DNA from: JAKEFM01 sp035695825 | GTDB taxonomy: Bacteria > Planctomycetota > UBA1135 > JAKEFM01 | Assembly (NCBI GenBank): GCA_035695825.1 | Contig: DASRRH010000011.1 | Span: 248,001-312,000 of the forward strand | Direction of reading: 5' to 3' | DNA length: 64,000 bases | Part shown: positions 33,423 through 42,143 of the stretch, in pieces | How the letters are laid out: each line of letters starts with the position of its first letter | Position numbering within the stretch: position 1 is the first letter of the stretch | Program-made: the position numbers and the translations under genes | The notes under the pieces: model-generated | Database searches by the model: none | Told to the model about the DNA's origin: nothing | The model's input: the letters and a program-made list of their open reading frames with translations, nothing else

Positions 33423-34484
33423 ATGATCTCGATGGAAGAGCTGCTCACGATCCTCGTCCAGCGAGGGGGATCCGACCTGCACATGTCCGTGGGCTCCCCG
33501 CCCCGGATCCGCGTCGACGGGAAGTTGCAACCCCTCGAGTTCGACCCCCTCACGCCCGACGTCACCCAGAAGATCGTCTACTCCGTCCTCACCCCGGATC
33601 AGGTCGCGCGGTTCGAGAAGCACCTCGAGCTCGACTGTTCCTTCGGGTTCGCGGGGTACGGCCGCTTCCGGACGAACGTCTTCCTCCAGCGGGGGACGGT
33701 CGGGGCGGTCCTGCGCGTGATCCCCTTCGAGATCCACGGCTTCGAGGAGCTCGGGCTCCCGCGGCGCGTCTGCGAGGACCTCTGCGCGCTTCCGAAGGGG
33801 CTCGTCCTCGTCACGGGGGCGACCGGGTCGGGCAAGTCGACGACGCTCGCCGCGATGGTCGACTTCATCAACACGGGGCGGATGGGGCACATCCTCACGA
33901 TCGAGGACCCGATCGAGTTCCTCCACCGCAACAAGCGCTGCCTCGTCAACCAGCGCGAGGTCGGCTCGGACACGCACGGCTTCACCCCGGCCCTGCGCGC
34001 GGCGCTGCGCGAAGACCCCGACGTCGTCCTGATCGGCGAGATGCGGGACATGGAGACGATCGAGGCGGCCCTCACGATCTCCGAGACGGGGCACCTGACC
34101 TTCGCGACCCTCCACACCTCCGACGCCGTCCAGACCGTCAACCGCATCGTCGACGTCTTTCCGGCCCACCAGCAGCAGCAGGTCCGGACCCAGCTCTCCT
34201 TCACCCTGCAGGGGGTCTTCTGCCAGCAGCTCCTCCCCCGGGCGGGAGGGCGGGGGCGGGCCCTCTCCGCCGAGGTCATGATCGTCAACCCGGCGGTCCG
34301 CGCCCTCGTCCGGGAGAACAAGGCCCACCAGCTCTACTCGATCATCCAGACCGGCGGGCGGCTCGGCATGAAGACGATGAACCAGTCGCTCTCGGACCTC
34401 TACAAGGCCGGGACCGTCACGTACGACGACGCCGCCGCGTCCTCCCCGGACACCGCCGAGTTCCAGCGCCTGATCGGACGGTAG
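33423..34484 (+). CDS. pilT: Type IV pilus retraction ATPase PilT (second copy)
   Basis: This 353-residue PilT powers pilus retraction. It begins MISMEELLTILVQRGGSDLH. Walker A is GATGSGKSTTLAAM, the Asp box DPIEFLHRNKRCLVNQREV, Walker B VVLIGEMRDMET, and the His box ATLHTSDAVQTVNRIVDVFP. The C-terminal signature NPAVRALVRENKAHQLYSII followed by GGRLGMKTMNQSL is the true PilT form (AIRNLIRE-like), unlike the gene at 12377. ATG 33423 has GGGAG 7 nt upstream. It is the first gene of pilT-pilB-pilC-TPR-pilin; pilB starts 3 nt after it. Confidence 0.95.
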   Translation: MISMEELLTILVQRGGSDLHMSVGSPPRIRVDGKLQPLEFDPLTPDVTQKIVYSVLTPDQVARFEKHLELDCSFGFAGYGRFRTNVFLQRGTVGAVLRVIPFEIHGFEELGLPRRVCEDLCALPKGLVLVTGATGSGKSTTLAAMVDFINTGRMGHILTIEDPIEFLHRNKRCLVNQREVGSDTHGFTPALRAALREDPDVVLIGEMRDMETIEAALTISETGHLTFATLHTSDAVQTVNRIVDVFPAHQQQQVRTQLSFTLQGVFCQQLLPRAGGRGRALSAEVMIVNPAVRALVRENKAHQLYSIIQTGGRLGMKTMNQSLSDLYKAGTVTYDDAAASSPDTAEFQRLIGR

Positions 34485-34487
34485 GCG

Positions 34488-36209
34488 ATGTCCGTCGCGG
34501 GAACGAAGAAACTCCAGGCGATCCTCGTCCGGGCCGGCGTGCTCACGGAGGAGCAGGCCGCGACCTTCGCGACGACCGCCCAGCAGGAGGGGCGGCCGAT
34601 CTCTTCCGTCATCGTCCGCTCGGGAGCCCTCTCGGAGCGCGACCTCCTCGCGACGATCGCGGGGGCCGCGGGGGTTCCCCCGATCGACCTGACGAAGGTC
34701 CACACCTCCGAGGACGTGCTCCAGTCGATGTCGCAGGAGACGGCGGCGGCCTACGGGGTCTTCCCCGTGTCGAAGGTGGACGACGTGATGACGATCGCCG
34801 TCGCCAACCCCTTCGACGTGATGAAGATCGACGACCTGCGGCTCATCACGGGGTGCACGCTGCGGATGCTCGTCTCGACGGAGGAGGCGATCCGCACGGC
34901 GATCGGGAAGACCTACGACGCGGGGGGGAAGCAGCAGATGAAGGACCTCCTCGGAGAGGTCGAGGGGAAGAACCTCGACCTCGCCGAGGCCGAGGAGGAC
35001 ACCCGGGTCGACCTCGACGCCCTCTCTTCCGAGGAGTCCCCGATCGTCAAGATGGTGAACCTCGTCATCTTCGAGGCGCTGAAGATGCGCGCCTCCGACA
35101 TCCACGTCGAGCCGGGGGAGAAGAAGGTCCGCATCCGCTTCCGCGTCGACGGGGTCCTGCGCGAGGGGCCCTCCCCGCCGAAGAAGATGCAGAACCCGAT
35201 CGTCTCGCGACTCAAGGTCATGGCGCACCTCGACATCGCCGAGAAGGTGAAGCCCCAGGACGGGAAATTCCAGATCCGCTTCGAGGGGCGCACGATCGAC
35301 TTCCGGGTCTCCGTCCTCCCGGTCGTCCACGGCGAGAAGGTCGTCTGCCGCGTCCTCGACAACACCGCCGTCACGCACGCCCTCGAGAGCCTCGGCTTCG
35401 AGGAGAAGGCGCTGCGCGACTTCCAGACCGCGATCCGCCGCCCGTACGGGATGGTCCTCGTCACCGGGCCGACCGGCTCGGGCAAGTCGACGACCCTCTA
35501 CGCCGCGGTCCGGGAGGTCGTCAGCCCCGAGATCAACATCGTCACCGTCGAGGACCCCGTCGAGTACACGATGGAGGGGGTCAACCAGGTCCCGATCAAC
35601 CTCAAGCGCCAGGTCACCTTCGCCGCGGCCCTCCGGTCGATCCTGCGCCAGGACCCCAACGTGATTCTCATCGGGGAGATCCGGGACGCCGAGACGATGG
35701 AGATCGCCGTGAAGGCGGCCCTCACCGGGCACCTCGTCTTGACGACGCTCCACACGAACGACGCCCCCTCGACGATCACGCGGATGAAGGACATGGGGTG
35801 CGATCCCTTCCTCGTCGCCTCCTCGGTCCTCGTCGTCTCGGCGCAGCGGCTCGCCCGGGCCCTGTGCGCCTCCTGCCGCGAGCCGGTGAGCCTCCCTGTC
35901 GAGCGCCTGGTCGAGATCGGGTTCCGGCCCGAGGAGGCGCAGGGGGCGAGCCTCCACCGAGCGGTCGGGTGCGCCCGCTGCAATGCGGGGTTCCGGGGGC
36001 GTTTCGCCCTCCTCGAGACGATGCCGATGACGGAGGAGCTCAAGCGGATGGTGGTCGAAGGCCGATCCACCGACGAGATCAAGCGAAAGGCCCTGGAGCA
36101 GGGGATGCTCACCCTCCGCCGCTGCGCGATCCAGAACGCGCTCCGGGGGAAGACCTCCGTCGAGGAGGTCCTCCGGGTGACCATGCCCGACGGAGGGGTG
36201 ACCGCATGA
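34488..36209 (+). CDS. pilB: Type IV pilus extension ATPase PilB (GspE family)
   Basis: PilB polymerises pilin from the cytoplasmic face. The 573-residue protein has an N-terminal MshEN-type domain (ILVRAGVLTEEQAATFATTA then PISSVIVRSGALSERDLLAT), then the ATPase core. This has RASDIHVEPGEKKVRIRFRV, Walker A GPTGSGKSTTLY, Asp box VEDPVEYTMEGVNQV, Walker B VILIGEIRDAETM and His box TTLHTNDAPSTITR. The zinc-binding tetracysteine is CASC (about residue 464) and CARC (about 497). The stop overlaps the pilC ATG (ATGA). It could equally serve as GspE in a type II secretion system. Confidence 0.96.
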   Translation: MSVAGTKKLQAILVRAGVLTEEQAATFATTAQQEGRPISSVIVRSGALSERDLLATIAGAAGVPPIDLTKVHTSEDVLQSMSQETAAAYGVFPVSKVDDVMTIAVANPFDVMKIDDLRLITGCTLRMLVSTEEAIRTAIGKTYDAGGKQQMKDLLGEVEGKNLDLAEAEEDTRVDLDALSSEESPIVKMVNLVIFEALKMRASDIHVEPGEKKVRIRFRVDGVLREGPSPPKKMQNPIVSRLKVMAHLDIAEKVKPQDGKFQIRFEGRTIDFRVSVLPVVHGEKVVCRVLDNTAVTHALESLGFEEKALRDFQTAIRRPYGMVLVTGPTGSGKSTTLYAAVREVVSPEINIVTVEDPVEYTMEGVNQVPINLKRQVTFAAALRSILRQDPNVILIGEIRDAETMEIAVKAALTGHLVLTTLHTNDAPSTITRMKDMGCDPFLVASSVLVVSAQRLARALCASCREPVSLPVERLVEIGFRPEEAQGASLHRAVGCARCNAGFRGRFALLETMPMTEELKRMVVEGRSTDEIKRKALEQGMLTLRRCAIQNALRGKTSVEEVLRVTMPDGGVTA

Positions 36210-37432
36210 GCCACTTTCGTTACGCGGCGAAGGACGAGCAGGGGAAGACCGTCTCCGGCACGATCGCGGCGCGCGACCGCGGGGAGGTGGTCGCGGAGCT
36301 GCGCCGCCGGCGCCTGACGATCCTCGACGTCCAGGCGGTCGCGGGCGCCGGACGGCCGGCGGGGGCCCCGCGGCGGGCGCGCCGGCCGGGCGGGAAGGCG
36401 CAAGAAGTCGTCCTGTTCACCCGCCAGCTCGCGACGATGATCTCGGCGGGCATCCCGCTGCTCGAGGCCCTGGAGATCCTCGAGTCGCAGGCGGAGACCC
36501 CGGCCTTCCGCGCGACGACCGCGCGGCTCGTCGAGGAGGTGCGGACGGGGAAGGACTTCTCGAAGGCGCTCGAGGCCTGCCCGAGGGCCTTCCCGAACCT
36601 CTACATGAGCATGGTCCGCGCGGGGGAGATCTCGGGCCAGCTCGACGTGATCCTCGTGCGGCTGGCGGAGTACCTCGAGGCGACGGCCGCCCTCAAGCGG
36701 GAGATCCGCGCGGCCATGACCTACCCGGCGATCTCGATGGTCCTCGTCGTCGGGATTGCCTCCTTCCTGATGATCGGGATCGTCCCGCAGTTCAAACCCG
36801 TCTTCGACGCCCTCGAGGTGAAGCTGCCGGGTCTGACGACCTTCGTCATGGACACCGCCTTCTGGTTCAAGCGCAACGCGATCCTCGTCTTCGGGGGGCT
36901 CGGCGCGGCGATCTGCGGCCTCGTCGCGTTCCGTCGCACGGAGACGGGCCAGGAGTTGACGGACCGGGTGGTCCTGCGGCTGCCCGTCTTCGGACCCCTC
37001 TTCCAGAAGGTCGCCCTCTCCCGGTTCTCCCGCACTTTCTCGACCCTCGTCCGCTCGGGGGTCCCGATCCTCGCCGCGATGGAGATCGTCGCGGAGACCT
37101 CGGGGAACCGGGTCGTCGCCGCGGCCGTGCTCCGCGCTCGCGAGTCCGTGCGCGGCGGCGACACCCTGTCCGCGCCCCTCGCGGACGCCGCCGTCTTCCC
37201 GCCGATGGTGACGAAGATGATCGGGATCGGGGAGCGCTCGGGCGCCCTCGAGACCCTCCTCGAGAAGGTCGCGGTCTTCTACGACCAGCAGGTCGCCGCC
37301 GAGGTGAAGAGCCTCACGTCGATGCTCGAGCCGCTCCTGATCGGGGTCATGGGCTTCCTCGTCGGGACGATCGTCCTCGCCGTCTTCCTGCCGATCTTCA
37401 AGCTGCAGGAGAGCCTGGCAAAGATGCACTAG
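36206..37432 (+). CDS. pilC: Type IV pilus platform protein PilC (GspF family)
   Basis: PilC is the polytopic inner-membrane platform on which pilin is assembled. The 408-residue protein starts MSHFRYAAKDEQGKTVSGTI, the usual opening. It has two T2SSF domains: one near residue 68 (VLFTRQLATMISAGIPLLEA) and one near 270 (LSRFSRTFSTLVRSGVPILA). Three transmembrane segments are visible, including AISMVLVVGIASFLMIGIVP and the C-terminal GVMGFLVGTIVLAVFLPIF. It overlaps pilB by 4 nt and is followed after 6 nt by a TPR gene. Confidence 0.96.
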   Translation: MSHFRYAAKDEQGKTVSGTIAARDRGEVVAELRRRRLTILDVQAVAGAGRPAGAPRRARRPGGKAQEVVLFTRQLATMISAGIPLLEALEILESQAETPAFRATTARLVEEVRTGKDFSKALEACPRAFPNLYMSMVRAGEISGQLDVILVRLAEYLEATAALKREIRAAMTYPAISMVLVVGIASFLMIGIVPQFKPVFDALEVKLPGLTTFVMDTAFWFKRNAILVFGGLGAAICGLVAFRRTETGQELTDRVVLRLPVFGPLFQKVALSRFSRTFSTLVRSGVPILAAMEIVAETSGNRVVAAAVLRARESVRGGDTLSAPLADAAVFPPMVTKMIGIGERSGALETLLEKVAVFYDQQVAAEVKSLTSMLEPLLIGVMGFLVGTIVLAVFLPIFKLQESLAKMH

Positions 37433-37438
37433 GGGAAC

Positions 37439-38248
37439 GTGGACCGGCGCCGACTCCTCCTGTACGGGACCGCCCTCCCCCTGACCGCGGGGCTCGCGGC
37501 CGCCGCCCTGTGGCAGCCCCTCCCCGACTGCGACACGCTCGCGACCTGCGCGGAGTTCGAGCTGCGCTCCGGGCTCCTCGAGGAGGCGGCGGCCAAGGCC
37601 GCCGCGGTCCTCGAGCGGGACCCGGACCACTTCCTCGGCCTCCTCGTCGACGGGGGGTGCGCGGAGCTCCGCGGGGAGGAGGCGCGCGCCGCCGCCCGCT
37701 ACGAGCGCGCGCTCGCCGTGGCGCCCGAGGCGCAGGGGCGGCCGAGGATCCTCCTCTCCCTCGCCCTTCTCGAGACCGGCCTCGGCCGCAAGGAAGGGGC
37801 GGCCGAGCACCTGCGCGAAGCGGGGCGCGACCCGCAGCTCCGGGCGGAGGTCGCCTACGTCGAAGGGGTCTGGGAGACCCGCTTCGGGAGCCCGGACCGC
37901 GCCCTCGAGCGCCTGCTCGCCGCGGAGAAGGGCGCGGCCGGGGACGCGCGCCTGCGGACCGGGGTCGGGGAGCGGCTCGGGGAGCTCGGACGCCGGGAGG
38001 AGGCCCTCGCGGTGCTTGAGCGGGCGGGGGACCACCCCCCGGCCCTCTACGCGGCCGCCCGTCTAAAGTTTCAGGGGGGAGAGGCCGAAAAGGGCCTCGC
38101 CGTCCTTACGCGCCTGCAGGCAAGAGACCGGTCCTGGCTGCGGCGCCGGATGGAGAGGGATGCGGCATTCTGGGATCCGTTCCACGAGCGCGGGGATCTT
38201 CCGGAGGGTTTCCTCCGTGAGGGGGAGGCCGGGAGAGGGCCGCGGTAG
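37439..38248 (+). CDS. Membrane-anchored TPR protein in the pilus operon
   Basis: This 269-residue protein has a short N-terminal hydrophobic segment (LLLYGTALPLTAGLAAAALW) that may be a signal anchor, then several degenerate tetratricopeptide repeats (for instance GLLEEAAAKAAAVLERDPDH and AARYERALAVAPEAQGRPRI). TPR proteins of this type, such as PilF/PilW, help secretin assembly in other T4P systems, but no lipobox is visible and homology to PilF cannot be claimed. GTG 37439 has AGGGGA close upstream. It sits between pilC and the pilin, suggesting a pilus-related role. Confidence 0.75.
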   Translation: MDRRRLLLYGTALPLTAGLAAAALWQPLPDCDTLATCAEFELRSGLLEEAAAKAAAVLERDPDHFLGLLVDGGCAELRGEEARAAARYERALAVAPEAQGRPRILLSLALLETGLGRKEGAAEHLREAGRDPQLRAEVAYVEGVWETRFGSPDRALERLLAAEKGAAGDARLRTGVGERLGELGRREEALAVLERAGDHPPALYAAARLKFQGGEAEKGLAVLTRLQARDRSWLRRRMERDAAFWDPFHERGDLPEGFLREGEAGRGPR

Positions 38249-38285
38249 CAGGGACCGGGGATAGCCAAGCCAAAGGAGCGACTCG

Positions 38286-38963
38286 ATGAAGAAGGGCAAC
38301 GCGGGATTCACCTTGATCGAACTCATGATCGTCGTCGCGATCATCGCGATCATCGCGTCGATCGCGATTCCGAACCTCCTGTCGGCGCGCGTCAGCGCGA
38401 ACGAGACGGCGGCCATCGCGACGCTGCGGTCGATCTCCTCGGCGCAGGCCCAGGTCCAGGCCGCCTCCGCCATCGACATGGACACGGACGGGGCGGGGGA
38501 GTACGGCTACTTCGCGGAGCTCGCGGGCACGGTGAACGTCCGCGGCTCCACCTCCCCGATCATCCCGCCGACGATGTCGGGCGCCTTCGGGATCGTCTCG
38601 GGCAGCCGGGTCACCCGCTCGGGGTACTTCTTCCAGATGTTCCTCCCCGACGCGGCGGGCGCCGGCGTCGCGGAGGCCGCGACGGGCGGCAACGCGAGCC
38701 TCGTGCTGGCCGACGCCAACATGTGCGAGGTGCTCTGGGCCTCCTACGCCTGGCCGATCAACCGCACGACCTCGGGGAACCGGGCCTTCTTCGTGAACCA
38801 GGCCGGGGACGTGCTCCAGACCCAGAACGACACGGCGCAGTACACGGGCACGACGACGACGCCGGCCTTCGACGCGGCGTTCGTCACGGCGGGCTCGCTT
38901 GGCGCCCAGGTCGCGGTGAACACGATCGGGCAGGACGGCGAGCGCTGGACGACGGTCCAGTAG
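38286..38963 (+). CDS. Type IV pilin / pseudopilin
   Basis: The prepilin has a short leader MKKGNAG cleaved before F8 in the motif GFTLIELMIVVAIIAIIA, with E at mature position 5. The hydrophobic N-terminal helix continues to PNLLSARVSANE. The 225-residue protein has a globular part rich in Ala, Gly and Thr; a lone cysteine (in NMCEVLWASY) means no C-terminal disulfide loop. Length and sequence fit a major pilin of the kind found in deltaproteobacteria and Planctomycetota, but a type II secretion GspG-like role cannot be excluded. AAAGGAG lies 7 nt before the ATG, one of the strongest sites here, consistent with high expression. A terminator follows. Confidence 0.9.
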   Translation: MKKGNAGFTLIELMIVVAIIAIIASIAIPNLLSARVSANETAAIATLRSISSAQAQVQAASAIDMDTDGAGEYGYFAELAGTVNVRGSTSPIIPPTMSGAFGIVSGSRVTRSGYFFQMFLPDAAGAGVAEAATGGNASLVLADANMCEVLWASYAWPINRTTSGNRAFFVNQAGDVLQTQNDTAQYTGTTTTPAFDAAFVTAGSLGAQVAVNTIGQDGERWTTVQ

Positions 38964-38988
38964 TTCGGAGGACTCGAGCCGATCGACC

Positions 38989-39014
38989 GGGGGAGCGGGG
39001 CGACCCGCTCCCCC
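38989..39014 (+). terminator. Rho-independent terminator after the pilin gene
   Basis: A perfect 11-bp stem (38989-38999 with 39004-39014) encloses a GCGA loop and is followed by TTCTCGTT. The T-run is imperfect, but stem strength and position 25 nt after the pilin stop fit an end of the pil operon. Confidence 0.75.
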
Positions 39015-39032
39015 TTCTCGTTGCGGACCCCG

Positions 39033-40007
39033 ATGGAACCCTCGACCCTCGCCGCGCGCCGCCCCGGGACCGAGACCCGGCCCGCCGCGCCGGACCGCCC
39101 CGGCGGGAAGCGGACGCGCGTCCGGCGGGTGTCGGTCGTCCTCCCCGCGTGCGACGAGGAGGCGGCGCTCCCCGGCGTGCTCGCGCGGCTCGCCGCCGCG
39201 CTCGCGCCGTTGCGGGAGGAGGGATACCGGTTCGAGACGATCGTCGTCGACGACGGTTCCCGCGACCGAACGGCCGAGCTCGCCGAAGGGGCCGGGGCGC
39301 GCGTCCTGCACCACTCCCGCCGTCTCGGCAACGGCGCCGCGGTGAAACGCGGCGCGCGGGAGGCGGACGGGGAGCTCCTCGTCTTCCTCGACGCCGACGG
39401 CCAGCACCCCCCCGAAGAGATCCCGAGGCTCCTCCAGGCCCTCGAGTCGAACGACCTCGCGGTCGGGGCCCGCCGCCGTCCCGGCGGGTCGTGGACCCGC
39501 CGGCTGGGGAACGGTGCCCTGAACCTCTTCGCCTCGTGCGTGACGGGGCGGCGCATCCCCGACCTCACGTCGGGCTTCCGCGCCGCGCGCGCGGAGGCGT
39601 TCCGGCGCTTCCTCTACCTCCTCCCGAACGAGTTCTCCTACCCGACGACGAGCACCCTCGCCTTCCTCCGGGCGGGCCTCGCCGTCGCCTTCGTCCCGGT
39701 CGAGGACGGACGGGACGCGGGGACGAGCCACGTGCGGCCGCTCCAGGACGGAGCGAAATTCTTCCTGATCCTCGTCAAGGTCGCGACGATCTTCTCCCCG
39801 CTGCGGGTCTTCGTCCCGTCGGCCGCCGCGATCGCGGCGGGGGGCTTCGCGAACTACCTCTACACCTACTGGACCCAGGGGCGGTTCACGAACATGAGCG
39901 TCCTCATGTTCACGCTCGCCGCGATCATGTTCGCCCTCGGCCTCGTCTCCGAGCAGATCGCGGCACTCCGCTTCGAGCGGAGCGAGGCCGACGACGAGCG
40001 GCGGTGA
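39033..40007 (+). CDS. Family 2 glycosyltransferase (DPM/polyprenyl-phosphate type) with membrane tail
   Basis: This 324-residue protein has a GT2 domain starting SVVLPACDEEAALPGVLARL, with ETIVVDDGSRDRTAELA and the metal-binding FLDADGQHPPEEIPRLL, and then GARRRPGG and DLTSGFRAARAEAF. Two or three C-terminal transmembrane helices (about residues 250-315) suggest a polyprenyl-phosphate sugar transferase of the DPM/ArnC kind. It probably makes lipid-linked sugar for the membrane glycosyltransferases nearby. ATG 39033 is chosen; a TTG at 39021 is also in frame. It follows the pilin terminator and overlaps the next gene by GTGA. Confidence 0.88.
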   Translation: MEPSTLAARRPGTETRPAAPDRPGGKRTRVRRVSVVLPACDEEAALPGVLARLAAALAPLREEGYRFETIVVDDGSRDRTAELAEGAGARVLHHSRRLGNGAAVKRGAREADGELLVFLDADGQHPPEEIPRLLQALESNDLAVGARRRPGGSWTRRLGNGALNLFASCVTGRRIPDLTSGFRAARAEAFRRFLYLLPNEFSYPTTSTLAFLRAGLAVAFVPVEDGRDAGTSHVRPLQDGAKFFLILVKVATIFSPLRVFVPSAAAIAAGGFANYLYTYWTQGRFTNMSVLMFTLAAIMFALGLVSEQIAALRFERSEADDERR

Positions 40008-41167
40008 AGGTCCTCGTCCTCTCGACGGCCCCCGACCTCCCCACCCTCCCTCGCTCCCGGCTCCTCCGTGCGGCCCTGCGCGCGGCGGGGGTCGAGACGA
40101 TCGAGCGCCTCTGCCCGAGCCGGCGCTCCGGCGAGAGTCGGGCGGCCGCCCTCGCGGGGGGGAGGGCGGCGCTGCGGGAGGCTCTCCGCGGGGTCTCCGC
40201 CCTCGCCCGGCTCGTCGCGCGAAGCCTCGCGGGCCCCGGCGGGGCGGATGCGATCCTCGTCCCCTACGGCGGCACCCTCGATCCCTGGATCGCGCGCGCC
40301 ATCGCCCGCGCCGGACGGCGAATCCCCGTCGTCGTCGACGGCTTCCTCTCCCTCTACGAGGCGGCGGCCGAGGACCGCCGGGCCGCTCCGCCCGGGTCGC
40401 TCCGCGCGCGGCTCCTCGCCGCCCTGGACCGGCTCGCCGTGCGCTGCGCGGATCTCCTCCTCGTCGACACCGAGGAGACCGGACGGCTCTTCGTCGAGCG
40501 GTTCGGCGCGCGCGCCGACCGGATCTGCGAGGTCCCCGTGGGGTCCGACCTGGCCGGGAGCCCTCCGCGGACGGCGAGCGGTCTCCTGCGCGTCCTTTTC
40601 GTCGGGACGGGAATCCCCTTCCACGGCGTCGAGCACCTCCTCGAGGCATTCGAGCGACTCGAGCGGGAGACGCCGGGGGCCGAACTTCTCCTCCTCGGCG
40701 GCGCTCCTCGGGACCGGGAGCGGGCCGCGCGCCTCCGGCGCGTCACCGTCGTCGCGGGGCCGGTCGGAAGGGACGCTCTCGCGGACCTGCACGCGGGGAG
40801 CGACGTCGTCCTCGGCGTGTTCGGCACGGGGCCCAAGGCCGACCGCGTCGTCCCTTGCAAGGTCTACGACGCCCTCGCGTCCGGCCGGGCGGTCGTGACC
40901 GGGGAGTCCCGCGCCGCACGTCGCCTCCTCGCGGGGCTCGAGGGGGTCGCGTTCGTCCCGCGCGGGGACGCGCCGAGCCTCGCGGCGACCCTCGCCGGGC
41001 TTTTCAGGGAACCGGAGCGGGTCGCGAGGATGGGCGAGGCGAATCGGCGGGCGTTTGAGGCGCGGTTCGCTCCCGCGGTTCTCGGGGGAAGGCTCCGCGG
41101 CGCGATCGAGGCTCTGCGGCCCACCGGAGCGTGCACAGGGTTTCCCGCGCGCACCGCTCCCACGTGA
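40004..41167 (+). CDS. Family 4-like glycosyltransferase
   Basis: This 387-residue protein has a GT-B fold. The N-terminal half reads VKVLVLSTAPDLPTLPRSRL. The C-terminal Rossmann half starts LRVLFVGTGIPFHGVEHLLE and includes the nucleotide-sugar region VVPCKVYDALASGRAVVTGE, where the usual E-x7-E is only partly kept. Sugar and acceptor are unknown. It is translationally coupled to the GT2 gene (GTGA). Its last 164 nt overlap the end of the convergent glycosyltransferase on the other strand, so one of the two C-termini may be annotated too long, although both frames are open. Confidence 0.83.
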   Translation: MKVLVLSTAPDLPTLPRSRLLRAALRAAGVETIERLCPSRRSGESRAAALAGGRAALREALRGVSALARLVARSLAGPGGADAILVPYGGTLDPWIARAIARAGRRIPVVVDGFLSLYEAAAEDRRAAPPGSLRARLLAALDRLAVRCADLLLVDTEETGRLFVERFGARADRICEVPVGSDLAGSPPRTASGLLRVLFVGTGIPFHGVEHLLEAFERLERETPGAELLLLGGAPRDRERAARLRRVTVVAGPVGRDALADLHAGSDVVLGVFGTGPKADRVVPCKVYDALASGRAVVTGESRAARRLLAGLEGVAFVPRGDAPSLAATLAGLFREPERVARMGEANRRAFEARFAPAVLGGRLRGAIEALRPTGACTGFPARTAPT

Positions 41168-42143
41168 AGGCGCGCGCGCGCGCGAGGCCGGCTTCGCGCA
41201 GGCGCGCCCGCAGCCCCGCGTCCCGCGCCAGACTCGCCGCCGCCTCTCCGACCCCCTCCGCCGTCGGCTCGACGAGGAGCCCCGCCCCCCCCACGACCTC
41301 GGGGATCGCCCCCCGGTTCGAGGCGAGGACCGGACACCCGGAGGCCATCGCCTCGAGGGGAGGCAGGCCGAAGCCTTCCTCCAGACTGGGGAACGCGAAG
41401 AAGAGCGCCTGGCGATAGAGGGCGGCGAGATCCTCGTCCGGGACCGCCCCGATGGGGAGGACCCGGTCGGACGCCGGAGGGCCCGCCTCCCCCCAGCCGG
41501 GGGGCCCGGCGAGGACGAGAGGGGGAAGGCTCCCCGGCCGGGAGGCGAAGACCCTTGCGAGGAGGGGAAGGTTCTTGCGGGGCTCGCGGACCCCCACGGC
41601 GAGGGCGAAGACGGGGGGGAGGCCGTAGCGCGCACGCAGCCGAACCCCCTCGCCCCGGGCGGGATTCGTGGAGAAGGTCTCCGACACCCCGTACGGCACG
41701 ATGCGCGTGCGCCCCTCGACCTCCGGGTGGAACCGGAGGAGGTCGTGCCGGGTCGCTCGGGATGGGATCAGGACGGCCGCGGCGCGCCGGATCCCCGGAC
41801 CGAAGACGAGGCGCATCCCCGCGGCGAAGGCCCGGGTGTGCTCCCGCGCCCGCGTGCGGAAGGTGAGGTCGTGGACGACGAGCACGAACGGAGTCCGGGT
41901 GAAGAGCGGGGGGAGGTTGGCGGGCGCGAAGAGGACGTCGGGTGGCTCTCCGAGACGGTCGAGCGGGAGGGGCGCGAAGCAGGCGAGCCGCCCGCTCCCC
42001 ATCCAGCGCGAGGGGGTTCGCAGGTCCCACTCGACGTCCGGATCGAGGCGGCGAGCCGCGGCGAGGAGCTCGCCGAGGTACCTTCCGACCCCGCTTGCCG
42101 GGCTCTCGAGCGCGCGCGCGTCGACGGCGACCCGGAGCCTCAC
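41004..42143 (-). CDS. Family 4 glycosyltransferase
   Basis: This 379-residue GT-B enzyme starts VRLRVAVDARALESPASGVG. It has the GVGRYL segment of many mannosyltransferases, VVHDLTFRTRAREHTRAF near residue 90, GVREPRKNLPLLARVFASRP at the start of the C-domain and the canonical nucleotide-sugar motif FFAFPSLEEGFGLPPLEAMA with E-x7-E. The last 50 residues after WAAEP are Pro/Arg-rich and lie in the overlap with the convergent gene at 40004-41167. The GTG at 42143 overlaps the stop of the next upstream gene on the same strand (GTGA). Part of a three-gene minus-strand glycosyltransferase operon. Confidence 0.86.
   Translation of the reverse strand: MRLRVAVDARALESPASGVGRYLGELLAAARRLDPDVEWDLRTPSRWMGSGRLACFAPLPLDRLGEPPDVLFAPANLPPLFTRTPFVLVVHDLTFRTRAREHTRAFAAGMRLVFGPGIRRAAAVLIPSRATRHDLLRFHPEVEGRTRIVPYGVSETFSTNPARGEGVRLRARYGLPPVFALAVGVREPRKNLPLLARVFASRPGSLPPLVLAGPPGWGEAGPPASDRVLPIGAVPDEDLAALYRQALFFAFPSLEEGFGLPPLEAMASGCPVLASNRGAIPEVVGGAGLLVEPTAEGVGEAAASLARDAGLRARLREAGLARARAFTWERCARETLCTLRWAAEPRSRRGAFPREPRERTAPQTPADSPRPSSRPAPVP

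Noticed and set aside
31965..35957. Single giant minus-strand gene covering yihY and everything opposite pilT and pilB
   Set aside because: Only the part 31965-33293 has family similarity; the rest is antisense to well-conserved ATPase genes.
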